Of a stretch of DNA of 21,384 nt, positions 1 through 7,581 are shown piece after piece. This stretch comes from Paracoccaceae bacterium. Lineage in GTDB: Bacteria > Pseudomonadota > Alphaproteobacteria > Rhodobacterales > Rhodobacteraceae. Below the pieces are notes generated by a model that saw nothing but the letters and a program-made list of their open reading frames with translations, was not told where the DNA came from and ran no database searches. The position numbers and the translations under genes are program-made. Within the stretch, counting starts at the first letter, position 1. Every line of letters begins with the position of its first letter. Location of the stretch: contig JALVEX010000402.1 of the NCBI GenBank assembly GCA_027030435.1, positions 1 through 21,384 of the forward strand, in the 5' to 3' direction.

Positions 1-2
1 AT

Positions 3-803
3 CTCTCGCCCTGGCGCAAATGCCAGGTGGCTCGCCATCCTGACCGCCCCCATACCCGCGATTACATCGAAGCGCTGTTCAGTGAATACACCCCTCTCGC
101 GGGAGATCGCAATTTCGCCGACGATCACGCGGTGATGGGCGGCCTTGCCCGCATGAATGACCGCCCGGTGATGGTGATCGGGCTCGAAAAAGGGCACGAT
201 ACGAAATCGCGGATCGAGCGGAATTTCGGCATGGCCCGCCCCGAGGGCTACCGCAAGGCCATCCGCCTGATGGATCTGGCCGATCGTTTCGGCCTGCCCG
301 TGATCACCCTCGTGGACACACCCGGCGCCTACCCCGGCAAGGGCGCCGAAGAGCGGGGGCAATCGGAGGCCATTGCGCGCTCCACCGAAAAATGCCTGCG
401 GATCAGGGTACCGCTGATCTCGGTGATCATCGGCGAGGGCGGCTCCGGCGGCGCCGTGGCCCTGGCCACGGCCAACAAGCTGATCATGCTCGAACATTCC
501 GTCTATTCCGTGATCTCGCCGGAGGGCTGCGCCTCGATCCTGTGGAAGGATGCCGAGAAGATGCGCGAGGCGGCAGAGGCCCTCAAACTGACGGCGCAGG
601 ATCTCCACAGGCTCGGCGTGGCCGATGTGATCGTCAAGGAGCCCGTGGGCGGGGCGCAGCGCGATCGTGAAGCAACGATCCAGGCGGTGGGGCGCGCGCT
701 GGAAAGCGCTCTCAAGGAATTCGGGAAGAAGAAGCCCGATGCGATCCTGAAGCACCGGCGCAGGAAATATCTCGATATGGGCCGCAAGGGTCTGGCCACC
801 TGA
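3..803 (+). CDS. accA: Acetyl-CoA carboxylase carboxyltransferase subunit alpha, 5'-truncated by window edge
   Basis: This is the alpha subunit of the carboxyltransferase half of cytosolic acetyl-CoA carboxylase. With AccD it moves CO2 from biotin on AccB to acetyl-CoA to make malonyl-CoA, the committed step of fatty acid synthesis. The reading frame is open from base 3, and residues before the GTG at 27 (LSPWRKCQVARHPDRP) already match the family, so that GTG is internal and the true start lies outside the window. Visible family blocks are DYIEALFSEYTPLAGDRNF, GLEKGHDTKSRIERNFGM, the DTPGAYPGKGAEERGQSEAI loop, and EGGSGGAVALA followed by VYSVISPEGCASILWKDA, the glycine-rich acyl-CoA/oxyanion region. 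About 266 of the usual 315-320 residues are present. It is convergent with rnr, and a hairpin starts directly after its stop. Confidence 0.96.
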   Translation, partial: LSPWRKCQVARHPDRPHTRDYIEALFSEYTPLAGDRNFADDHAVMGGLARMNDRPVMVIGLEKGHDTKSRIERNFGMARPEGYRKAIRLMDLADRFGLPVITLVDTPGAYPGKGAEERGQSEAIARSTEKCLRIRVPLISVIIGEGGSGGAVALATANKLIMLEHSVYSVISPEGCASILWKDAEKMREAAEALKLTAQDLHRLGVADVIVKEPVGGAQRDREATIQAVGRALESALKEFGKKKPDAILKHRRRKYLDMGRKGLAT

Positions 804-804
804 C

Positions 805-830
805 GCCAGCACTCAGCCGCCGGTGCTGGC
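805..830 (+). terminator. Hairpin just after the accA stop, possible terminator
   Basis: A perfect 8-bp inverted repeat, GCCAGCAC (805-812) and GTGCTGGC (823-830), surrounds a 10-base loop and begins two bases after the accA stop codon. There is no T-run on either side, so it is not a textbook intrinsic terminator. It could act as a 3'-end stabiliser or a weak or Rho-assisted terminator for accA. The position between convergent genes supports a 3'-end role. Confidence 0.45.
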
Positions 831-833
831 TCT

Positions 834-857
834 GCCTCCGGCGGGGATATTTGCCGG
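834..857. repeat. GC-rich intergenic motif of Rhodobacterales type
   Basis: The 19-mer GCCTCCGGCGGGGATATTT (834-852) followed by GCCGG forms a short inverted repeat, CCGGC (838-842) with GCCGG (853-857), around ggggatattt. From memory, near-identical sequences recur downstream of genes in Rhodobacteraceae genomes; I cannot check this here. I see only one copy in this window. Its function is unknown; a 3'-end or REP-like role is a guess. Confidence 0.35.
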
Positions 858-907
858 ACCAGTGATCCACGGCGGCTCTTCGAAGCGCGCGGCGCGACGA
901 AGGGCGA

Positions 908-3181
908 TCACTTGCCCTGAGTGCGCTTGCGACTCGCCTTCTTGCGTATCCCGGCCGATTTTGCCTTGCCCCGGGCGGCCTTGCGCCCCGTTTTTCCCTT
1001 GCCCGAGCGTGAGGATCTCCGCCCCTTGGGAAGCGATTTCCCATCGACTTCGAGAAGTTCGAGCATCAGCCCGCCGGTAAGGGGCACCGCCTCGACAAGG
1101 CGCACGGTAACCGGTGTGCCAAGCGTCAGCTTCAGGCCGGTCTCCTCTCCGGTGAGGTTTTGTTCCTCGGGATCGAAGCGGAAATATTCGCGCCCGATGG
1201 AGCGGATGGGCACAAGGCCATCGGCGCCGGTTTCATCGAGCTTCACGAATATCCCGAAGCGGGCCACGCCCGCGATCCGGCCGGTGAACTCGCTGCCGGT
1301 GCGCTCGGCGAGATAGGCGGCGAGGTAGCGATCCGTGGTGTCGCGTTCGGCCGCCATGGATCGGCGCTCCGTCATCGAGATGTGCTCGGCGATTTCGGGG
1401 AGGCGCTCGATGATCTCGGGCGTCAGGCCACCCTCGCCCCATTTGTGGGCGCTGATCAGGGCGCGGTGCACGATCAGATCGGCATAGCGGCGAATGGGCG
1501 AGGTGAAATGCGCATAGGATCTGAGCGCGAGGCCGAAATGGCCGAAATTCTCGGGGTGATAATAGGCCTGGGTCATCGAGCGCAGGGTAGCGATGTTGAT
1601 CAGCTCGTCATGCTCGGTGCCCTCGGCCTGGGCGAGCAGGCGATTGAGGTGGCGGGTATGCATCACCTGCCCCTTGGCCAGCGTGAACCCGGATTCCTGC
1701 GCGATCTCGCGCAGGGCATCGATCTTCTCGGGCGCCGGCTCTTCATGGACGCGATAGAGAAGCGGGCTCTTGTGCTTCTTCAGATCCTCCGCCGCCGCAA
1801 CATTGGCCAGGATCATGAATTCCTCGATCAGCTTGTGGGCATCGAGGCGCTCACGAAAATCGACGGAAACAACCCGCCCCTTTTCATCGAGCACGATCCT
1901 GCGCTCGGGGAGATCGAGATCGAGCGGCGCGCGCTTCTCGCGGGCTTTCAGGGCAGTGTGCCAGGCGGCATAGAGCGGCTTCAGGATGGTGTCCAAGAAC
2001 GGGGCGGTGCGCGCGTTGGGCTTGCCATCCATGGCGGCCTGGACCTCGCCGTAATGGAGAGAGGCGCGCGATCTCATCATGGCGCGGATGAAGCGATGCG
2101 CGATCAATTCGCCCTTTCTGTCGATCACCATGCGCACCGCGATCACCGGGCGATCCACATCCTCGTGCAGACTGCACAGATCGCCCGAGAGCCGGTCGGG
2201 CAGCATCGGCACCACGCGATCGGGGAAATAGGTGGAATTGCCACGACGGTAGGCCTCGCGATCAAGCGCCGTGCCGGGGCGGACATACCAGGCCACATCG
2301 GCGATCGCGACCCAGATCACATGCCCGCCCCTGTTTTTCGGATCGGTATCTGGCTCGGCGTAGCAGGCGTCATCATGATCGCGCGCATCGGATGGATCGA
2401 TGGTGATGAGGGGGAGATCGCGCAGATCCTCGCGCCCGCTGAGCGGGGCGGGCTTCGCTTTTTCCGCTTCTTCCAGCACTTCGGGAGGGAATTCATCGGG
2501 AATGCCATGCTCGTGGATGGCAATCAGCGAGATCGCCTTCGGCGCGGTGGGATCGCCGAGCCGCTCGACGACCCGCGCCACGGGAAGCCCCATGCGCGAA
2601 CGCGGCCCGATCTGCTCGGCCTCCACCAGCTCGCCATCGCGCGCATCGCCCGTTTCACGCGCCGGCACCATCCATTCGCGATCGCTTCCCTTCTCGATGG
2701 GCAGGATGCGCCCGCCCTCGGCCGTCTGGCGGAAGATGCCGAGCACCTTGCGCTTCGTGCTGTCGATGCGGCGGATGAGGCGGGCCTCATGGCTGAATTC
2801 ACCATCGTTCTCGAGCCTGCGAAGGCGGGCAAGGATACGATCGCCCTCCCCGAGCGCCGGCTGCCCCTCCCGCTCGACGAGCACGATCCTGGGAGGCTCG
2901 CCTTCGCCGTGCCAATCGATGGGGCGCGCCGTAAGATCGCCATCGGGCGTGGGCGGATTGACCACCAGCACGCTCACCGGCGGCAGGCTCTCGGGATCGC
3001 GGAAGCTCTTGCGGCGCTTCTCGAGATGCCCCTCGGCCTCAAGCTCCTTCAGGATGCGCTTGAGATCTATCCGCGCCGCGCCCTTGATGCCGAAAGCACG
3101 GGCGATATCGCGCTTGCTTGTCTGGGTCGGGTTTTCGGAAATCCACTTCAGGATTTCATCTTTGCTTGGAAATTTCTTCAT
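908..3181 (-). CDS. rnr: Ribonuclease R
   Basis: This is the processive 3'-to-5' exoribonuclease of the RNB (RNase II/R) family, which degrades structured RNA, rRNA fragments and tmRNA-tagged transcripts. From the ATG the domains are an N-terminal winged-helix region (about 1-65), cold-shock/OB segments (about 75-235), and the RNB catalytic domain, whose metal-binding aspartates sit in ITIDPSDARDHDD near residue 260. The RNB domain also holds the block RRYADLIVHRAL. An S1 RNA-binding domain (GRIAGVARFGIFVKL, about 625-700) and a lysine/arginine-rich tail of about 40 residues follow. I chose the ATG at 3181 (757 aa) over a GTG five codons upstream because AGGGGA lies 4 bases before the ATG. 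It is the last gene of the dapE-glycosyltransferase-rnr run, 30 bp after its neighbour. Confidence 0.96.
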   Translation of the reverse strand: MKKFPSKDEILKWISENPTQTSKRDIARAFGIKGAARIDLKRILKELEAEGHLEKRRKSFRDPESLPPVSVLVVNPPTPDGDLTARPIDWHGEGEPPRIVLVEREGQPALGEGDRILARLRRLENDGEFSHEARLIRRIDSTKRKVLGIFRQTAEGGRILPIEKGSDREWMVPARETGDARDGELVEAEQIGPRSRMGLPVARVVERLGDPTAPKAISLIAIHEHGIPDEFPPEVLEEAEKAKPAPLSGREDLRDLPLITIDPSDARDHDDACYAEPDTDPKNRGGHVIWVAIADVAWYVRPGTALDREAYRRGNSTYFPDRVVPMLPDRLSGDLCSLHEDVDRPVIAVRMVIDRKGELIAHRFIRAMMRSRASLHYGEVQAAMDGKPNARTAPFLDTILKPLYAAWHTALKAREKRAPLDLDLPERRIVLDEKGRVVSVDFRERLDAHKLIEEFMILANVAAAEDLKKHKSPLLYRVHEEPAPEKIDALREIAQESGFTLAKGQVMHTRHLNRLLAQAEGTEHDELINIATLRSMTQAYYHPENFGHFGLALRSYAHFTSPIRRYADLIVHRALISAHKWGEGGLTPEIIERLPEIAEHISMTERRSMAAERDTTDRYLAAYLAERTGSEFTGRIAGVARFGIFVKLDETGADGLVPIRSIGREYFRFDPEEQNLTGEETGLKLTLGTPVTVRLVEAVPLTGGLMLELLEVDGKSLPKGRRSSRSGKGKTGRKAARGKAKSAGIRKKASRKRTQGK

Positions 3182-3211
3182 GGCTTCCCCTAGCACGTGG
3201 CGCAGGAAGGG

Positions 3212-3802
3212 TCACGCACCAAAGCGCGCCAGATCGGCGGCGGTATCGACATCATCGAGCGTTTCGATCAGGGCGGGAGGCGGGCCTGGCAACGTGGCGA
3301 GGCTCTCGCTGAGGGCATGGGGGGTTGACCATCTCACGCCCTCGAAAAGGCCCGGCGGCGGAGCCGGGGGAGCCTTCCAGCCCACCAGCCAGAAGCCGCC
3401 ATCGCTGGCCGGGCCGAAAACCGCCCTGTTGGCCCCCAGAGCGGAGAAGGCCGCGGCCACATGATGGCGGCGGATACCGGGGATATCGCCTCCGATCAGC
3501 ACGATCGGCCCCTTGCCGGGAAGCGCCAGCAGGCGGCGCATCCGGGCGCCGAGATCGCCCCGCCCCTGCGGGATGCGGGCAAGATCCGCAGGCCATGCGC
3601 GGCTTTGCACCGCCACATCGGGGCTGACGGCAAGGATCACCTGCCAGCGCGGATCGCGGATTTCGCGCAGCAGCCGACGCACCCTGTGGCGGAACCACCA
3701 GGCCGCATCCACCATGCCGATCTCCTGCCCGAGCCTTGTTTTCACACGGCCCGGCCGGGGCTCCTTCACCATCACGATCAGGCGGGGGCGGGGTTTGCGC
3801 AT
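3212..3802 (-). CDS. TIGR04282/DUF2064 family glycosyltransferase-like protein
   Basis: This 196-residue cytosolic protein belongs to the family annotated as TIGR04282 arsenosugar biosynthesis glycosyltransferase or DUF2064. It has a nucleotidyltransferase/GT-A-like fold. The N-terminal block MVKEPRPGRVKTRLGQEIG matches the family's nucleotide-binding loop. GGDIPGIRRHHV stands where most members have GTDCP, and GPASDGGFWLVG is the conserved acidic/aromatic block. The family name came from a few arsenic gene clusters, and nothing here suggests arsenic metabolism, so substrate and role are unknown. The start codon lies one base after the dapE stop, so translation coupled to dapE is likely; rnr follows 30 bp downstream. 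Family assignment is good, function is not. Confidence 0.85.
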   Translation of the reverse strand: MRKPRPRLIVMVKEPRPGRVKTRLGQEIGMVDAAWWFRHRVRRLLREIRDPRWQVILAVSPDVAVQSRAWPADLARIPQGRGDLGARMRRLLALPGKGPIVLIGGDIPGIRRHHVAAAFSALGANRAVFGPASDGGFWLVGWKAPPAPPPGLFEGVRWSTPHALSESLATLPGPPPALIETLDDVDTAADLARFGA

Positions 3803-3803
3803 C

Positions 3804-4964
3804 TCAGGCGAAATAATCTTTCAGCATACGGCTGTAGATCGCCTTCAGCTTCACGATCTCCCCCACAGGCACGCGCTCATCCACCTGGTGCATGGTTTTC
3901 CCGGTGAGGCCGAATTCCACCACCGGGCAGTGATCCTTGATGAAGCGGGCGTCAGAGGTGCCGCCCGTTGTGGAAAGCTCGGGCGTGAGCCCCGTTTCCG
4001 CCTGCACGGCCCGGGCCACCATATCCGAGAGCCGCCCTGGCGGCGTGAGGAAGCTTTCGCCCGAAACCTTCACCTTCATGGTGAATTCGACCCCCGTTTC
4101 AGCCGCCACCCTTGCCTCCTCTGCCTCAAGCCATTTCGTGAGCGAGGCGGAATCATGGGCATCGTTGAAGCGGATGTTGACGGTGGCGCGGCACTCCGCC
4201 GGGATCACGTTCGTTGCCGGATTGCCGGTATCGATCGTTGTCGGGGCCAGGGTGGAGGGTTCGAAATGCGCCGTGCCCTCATCAAGCCGGTGATCGGCAA
4301 GCCGGGCGATCAGCTTCGCCATGGCACTGACCGGATTCTTCGCGCGCTGGGGATAGGCGGAATGGCCCTGCACGCCACGGGCGGTGAAATGGGCCGTCAT
4401 GGAGCCGCGCCGGCCGATCTTCATCATGTCGCCCAATTGCGCGCGGCTCGTGGGCTCGCCGACGATGCAGATATCCATCCGCTCGCCTTCGCGCGCCATC
4501 CAGTCCAGAAGCGCCACCGTGCCATCAGTGGCATCGCCCTCCTCATCGCCGGTGATGGCGAGGATCACGGCGCCATCGGGGGGCGTTTCCCGCACGAAAT
4601 CCATGGCGGCGGCGGCAAAGGCCGCCACGCCGGATTTCATGTCGGTCGCGCCGCGGCCCCAGAGGGTGCCCTCCACGATATCGCCGCCAAAGGGATCGTG
4701 GCTCCAGGCGGCCGCATCGCCCACCGGCACCACATCGGTATGGCCGTTGAACCCGAAGCTCCTTGCCGCCCCCTTCGCCCCGAAGCGGGCAAAGAGATTG
4801 GCCACGCCGCCGCGATCGACCCGCGTGCATTCAAAGCCCGCATCTGCAAGATGGCGCTCCAGCAATTTCAGCGCTCCGCCTTCTTCGGGGGTCACGGAAG
4901 GGCAGCGGATCAGCTCGGCCGCGAGGGCAACGGGATCTGTCGGTGTATTCAAGGAAGCCTCCAT
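3804..4964 (-). CDS. dapE: Succinyl-diaminopimelate desuccinylase
   Basis: This M20-family dinuclear zinc hydrolase cleaves N-succinyl-LL-2,6-diaminopimelate to LL-diaminopimelate and succinate, feeding lysine and peptidoglycan synthesis. Residues counted from the ATG at 4964 (386 aa) include zinc ligand H75 in NGHTDVVPVG, D108 in GRGATDMKSG, the catalytic/zinc glutamates in TGDEEGDATDG (E141, E142), E170 in VGEPTS, and the C-terminal histidine in KTMHQVDER (about 359). The central part is the dimerisation lid. The frame is open upstream to 5177, but that extension is not family-like. Two starts compete: ATG at 4964, and a TTG at 4952 with GGAGG 5 bases upstream lying inside the first codons. 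The latter would give 382 aa. dapE heads the minus-strand run with the DUF2064 gene and rnr. Confidence 0.95.
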   Translation of the reverse strand: MEASLNTPTDPVALAAELIRCPSVTPEEGGALKLLERHLADAGFECTRVDRGGVANLFARFGAKGAARSFGFNGHTDVVPVGDAAAWSHDPFGGDIVEGTLWGRGATDMKSGVAAFAAAAMDFVRETPPDGAVILAITGDEEGDATDGTVALLDWMAREGERMDICIVGEPTSRAQLGDMMKIGRRGSMTAHFTARGVQGHSAYPQRAKNPVSAMAKLIARLADHRLDEGTAHFEPSTLAPTTIDTGNPATNVIPAECRATVNIRFNDAHDSASLTKWLEAEEARVAAETGVEFTMKVKVSGESFLTPPGRLSDMVARAVQAETGLTPELSTTGGTSDARFIKDHCPVVEFGLTGKTMHQVDERVPVGEIVKLKAIYSRMLKDYFA

Positions 4965-5053
4965 GCTCGCTCGCCACAGCGATAGCGCCCCGCAGCACTG
5001 CCTGCAATCCTGCGCATCCCGGTGCGGCTCGAAAAACACAGCACGCGGAGCAT

Positions 5054-5134
5054 CCTGCGTAACAATCGCAACATAATTGTTAACATTCCATTCACCTGGG
5101 TTAATATCTCTCCAACAACAATCGATAACAATCG
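5054..5134. repeat. Repeated AACAATCG octamers and TAACAAT/ATTGTTA inverted repeat in divergent intergenic region
   Basis: The 271 bases between dapE (start 4964) and the Hint-domain gene (start 5236) contain an unusually AT-rich patch. AACAATCG occurs three times (5061-5068, 5117-5124, 5127-5134). TAACAAT (5060-5066) and ATTGTTA (5076-5082) form a 7-bp inverted repeat with a 9-base spacer. CCTGCGTAACA occurs at 5054-5064 and again at 5199-5209. The spacing suggests a protein-binding region controlling one or both divergent genes. The regulator is not identifiable. Confidence 0.4.
5077..5107 (+). promoter_or_regulatory. Weak sigma70-like promoter candidate for the Hint-domain gene
   Basis: TTGTTA (5077-5082) and TAATAT (5102-5107) each match 4 of 6 consensus bases, but their spacing is 19 bases, longer than ideal. 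It is the best candidate in the AT-rich patch. The implied leader is roughly 120 bases and would carry two of the three AACAATCG copies. Weak support only. Confidence 0.2.
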
Positions 5135-5235
5135 AGGCAGGCCCGAGAGAAAGCCGGAAATGAACCGGCACGCGCAACGGAGCGGATATCTACCCTTCCC
5201 TGCGTAACAGCCTGCCTGAACGGGGGCAGAGCAGC

Positions 5236-6810
5236 ATGGTGGCGGCTTCCGAGCTACCGATCAATACGGGTGCGAGCGCACTCCAGATGGCGCAGGAAAT
5301 CTTCGGCGCCGGCGTTACTGTCGTCAATGCCAGCTACACGGGCGACAATCGCTCCTCCGGCATCTACAGCAATGGCGACAGCATCTCCCCCGAGGCAACG
5401 CCGGGGGATACGGGCGTGATCCTCTCCACCGGCAAGGCGAGGGATTTTACCAACTCCTCCGGGGATGCCAATCACAGCCCCAATACCTCCACCGACACAT
5501 CCGGCCTCAACAACGACCCGGCCTTCGACGCATTGGCCGGCGTGCCCACGCGGGATGCGGCCTTTCTCGACGTGGACTTCATCCCCGACGGGAATCTGAT
5601 GACGATGCAATTCGTGCTCTCGAGCGAAGAATACCCGGAGTTCTTCAGCCAGTATACCGATACGATCGGTGTTTGGATCAATGGCAATCCCGTGCCGATC
5701 GCGGTTGGGAATGGTCAGGCCAGTGTTGGCAACATCAACAATTCCAGCAACATAAACCAGTATGTGGACAATACGGCCGACCAGGCCAATACCGAGATGG
5801 ACGGCTACACCATTACCCTCTCCCTGAAGATCGCGGTGAATGACGGCGAGGTGAATTCTATCCGGATCGGGATCGCCGATGCGGTGGATTCGGTTTATGA
5901 TTCAAATCTCCTGATTGCCGGCGGAAGCGTGCAGACGGCGCTCGTGGCGCAGAACGATGCCATGACGATGGTGCCGAACGGCAGCCAGATGATCGATGTC
6001 CTGGCGAATGATACGAACAGTTCAGGTGGCGCGCTCACCATAACCCACATAAACGGCCAGGCTGTCTCGGCCGGCGATACCGTCACCCTTCCCTCCGGCC
6101 ATACTGTCACCCTCACAGCCTCGGGCACGCTGATCGTTACCGCGGATGCGGATACGGATACCGTTTCCTTCACCTACGAGGTCACCGATGCTTCGGGCGA
6201 AACCGATGTTGCCTTTGTCACGGTGGAAACCGTTCCCTGCTTTGTTGCCGGAACGAAAATCCTGACCCCTGCGGGGGAGCGGGCTGTCGAGAGCCTGCGC
6301 CCGGGCGATCTGGTGATGACCCGCGATGAGGGCCCGCAGCCCGTGCGCTGGATCGGGCGGCGGCGGGTGGCAGGCAGGGGCAATGCGGCCCCGGTCTGCA
6401 TTTCGGCCGGCACATTCGGAGCCCATGGCGATCTGATGATTTCGCCCGAACACCGCATCCTGCTTTGCGAGAGCGGGGCACCGCTTCTGTTTGGCGTGGA
6501 GGAAGTGCTGATTGCGGCCAAGGATCTTGTCGGCCACAGGGCAATCCGGCGCCGGGAGGGGGCGATCGTGGAATATGTGCATCTGATGCTCGATCGCCAT
6601 CAGATCCTCTGCGCGAACGGGCTGGCCTCGGAGAGCTTCCTGCCCGGGCCGCAAACAAGCGCCTGCTTCCCGGCCGAAGCTCTGGATGAAATCGCCGGCC
6701 TCTTTCCCGGCCTCGATCCGATGACGGGCGCCGGCTATGGAAAGGCGGCAAGACGAACGCTGAAATCCTGGGAAGCATCCCTTCTCCTCAATCATCGCGC
6801 AGTTGCCTGA
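5236..6810 (+). CDS. Choice-of-anchor L, cadherin/Ig-like and Hint-domain protein, probably exported
   Basis: This 524-residue protein has three parts. Residues about 8-235 match the choice-of-anchor L domain (ALQMAQEIFGAGVTVVNASY, PGDTGVILSTGKA, FVLSSEEYPEFF). Residues about 236-333 form a cadherin-like/Ig-like beta domain (MIDVLANDTNSSGGALTITH). Residues from C335 form a Hint_2 hedgehog/intein-type module (CFVAGTKILTPAGERAVESL, RPGDLVMTRDEGPQPVRWIG, SPEHRILL, YVHLMLDRHQILCANGLASE). No cysteine occurs before C335. No Sec signal peptide or glycine-rich calcium repeats are visible, so export, perhaps by type I secretion, is an inference from the domains. The same architecture is familiar in Rhodobacteraceae; its function is not established. 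It stands alone, divergent from dapE and convergent with the HAD gene. The Shine-Dalgarno sequence before this ATG is poor. Confidence 0.88.
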   Translation: MVAASELPINTGASALQMAQEIFGAGVTVVNASYTGDNRSSGIYSNGDSISPEATPGDTGVILSTGKARDFTNSSGDANHSPNTSTDTSGLNNDPAFDALAGVPTRDAAFLDVDFIPDGNLMTMQFVLSSEEYPEFFSQYTDTIGVWINGNPVPIAVGNGQASVGNINNSSNINQYVDNTADQANTEMDGYTITLSLKIAVNDGEVNSIRIGIADAVDSVYDSNLLIAGGSVQTALVAQNDAMTMVPNGSQMIDVLANDTNSSGGALTITHINGQAVSAGDTVTLPSGHTVTLTASGTLIVTADADTDTVSFTYEVTDASGETDVAFVTVETVPCFVAGTKILTPAGERAVESLRPGDLVMTRDEGPQPVRWIGRRRVAGRGNAAPVCISAGTFGAHGDLMISPEHRILLCESGAPLLFGVEEVLIAAKDLVGHRAIRRREGAIVEYVHLMLDRHQILCANGLASESFLPGPQTSACFPAEALDEIAGLFPGLDPMTGAGYGKAARRTLKSWEASLLLNHRAVA

Positions 6811-6942
6811 GATGGTGTTGAACGGCCTGCTGAAACTCACACAAGGCCAGGCCCGGCCATGATCGCAGCAAACTGGCTGATGCCCGGAAATATAGCCAGC
6901 ATTCGCGCATCTTGGTTGAAGGGCTGCTTTCGCCCCCCGAAA

Positions 6943-7581
6943 TCACTTCGCGAACAGTGCTCTTGCCGCTTCGGCAAGTTCTTCCGGCCGCTGGCAGACC
7001 AGCGCCGCCCGGGCCAGCTCACCGGCATCGCCATAGCCCCACTCCACGCCGATCGCCGGCATCCCGACGCGCTCCGCAGCCCTGAAATCATGGATGCGGT
7101 CGCCGATCATCAGGCAATCTTCGGGCTCGGCGCCGATCTGACGCAACGCATGCGCCAGCAATTCGCCCTTGTCATTCAGCGTGCCGTCAAGCTCGGGGCC
7201 GAATTCGGCCGCCATGAAGCGCGCAAGGCCGAAATGTGCCGTGATACGGCGGGCATATTCATGCGGCTTTGCCGTGGCGAGGCACAGGCGATAACCGGCT
7301 CGGGCAAGCGCCTCCAATGCCCCGGGGATGCCATCATAGACACGGTTCTCGAACAGGCCGATCTCGCGGTATCGCTCGCGATAGAGGGCAATGGCGCGAT
7401 CCACATCATCCACCCCGAGGCGGGCGAAGCTTTCCATGAGCGGAGGGCCGATCACCCAGCCGAGATCATCTTCGGGCGCAAAGGGGTGGCCAATCTTCTC
7501 GAGCGCATAGCGGATGGATCTCTCGACCCCGGGAAGGGGATCCGTCAGCGTGCCGTCAAGATCAAGAAATACCGTTCTCAC
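6943..7581 (-). CDS. HAD-superfamily phosphatase, phosphoglycolate phosphatase-like
   Basis: This 212-residue cytosolic phosphohydrolase is of the Gph/PpaX-like HAD subfamily with a helical cap. HAD motif I is FLDLDGTLTD (nucleophile D7, acid D9). Motif II threonine is in CLATAKPHEYA (T103), the motif III lysine is probably K138 in LNDKGELL, and motif IV is MIGDRIHDFRAAE (D161, D165). Phosphoglycolate is the usual guess for this subfamily, but the substrate cannot be read from sequence, so no symbol is given. The start is a GTG that overlaps the stop of the upstream hypothetical gene (GTGA, 7578-7581), indicating translational coupling in a dapD-hypothetical-HAD unit. It is convergent with the Hint-domain gene across 132 bases, in which I see no clear terminator. 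Confidence 0.88.
   Translation of the reverse strand: MRTVFLDLDGTLTDPLPGVERSIRYALEKIGHPFAPEDDLGWVIGPPLMESFARLGVDDVDRAIALYRERYREIGLFENRVYDGIPGALEALARAGYRLCLATAKPHEYARRITAHFGLARFMAAEFGPELDGTLNDKGELLAHALRQIGAEPEDCLMIGDRIHDFRAAERVGMPAIGVEWGYGDAGELARAALVCQRPEELAEAARALFAK

Noticed and set aside
1160..3193. Long plus-strand open frame (677 codons) opposite rnr
   Set aside because: The minus strand encodes a complete RNase R with catalytic motifs. The plus-strand translation is rich in His, Arg, Gly and Ile, shows no domain, and is the usual antisense shadow in GC-rich DNA.
3212..3802. Arsenosugar biosynthesis role for the TIGR04282 protein
   Set aside because: The family name comes from a few clusters with arsenic genes. 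None are present here, so only the family label is kept.
3513..4985. Plus-strand open frame (490 codons) opposite dapE and the DUF2064 gene
   Set aside because: It is antisense to two recognised genes, with no domain and no ribosome site.
5080..5104. Possible CtrA box (two TTAA half-sites) upstream of the Hint gene
   Set aside because: The TTAA half-sites are 17 bases apart, not the 7 of the CtrA consensus.
6022..6840. Minus-strand open frame (272 codons) opposite the Hint domain
   Set aside because: The plus strand carries clear choice-of-anchor L and Hint motifs, and the antisense product has no recognisable features.
6921..6935. Hairpin GGGC/GCCC between the Hint and HAD genes as a terminator
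   Set aside because: The stem is only 4 bp, there is no T-run, and such pairs are frequent in GC-rich DNA.
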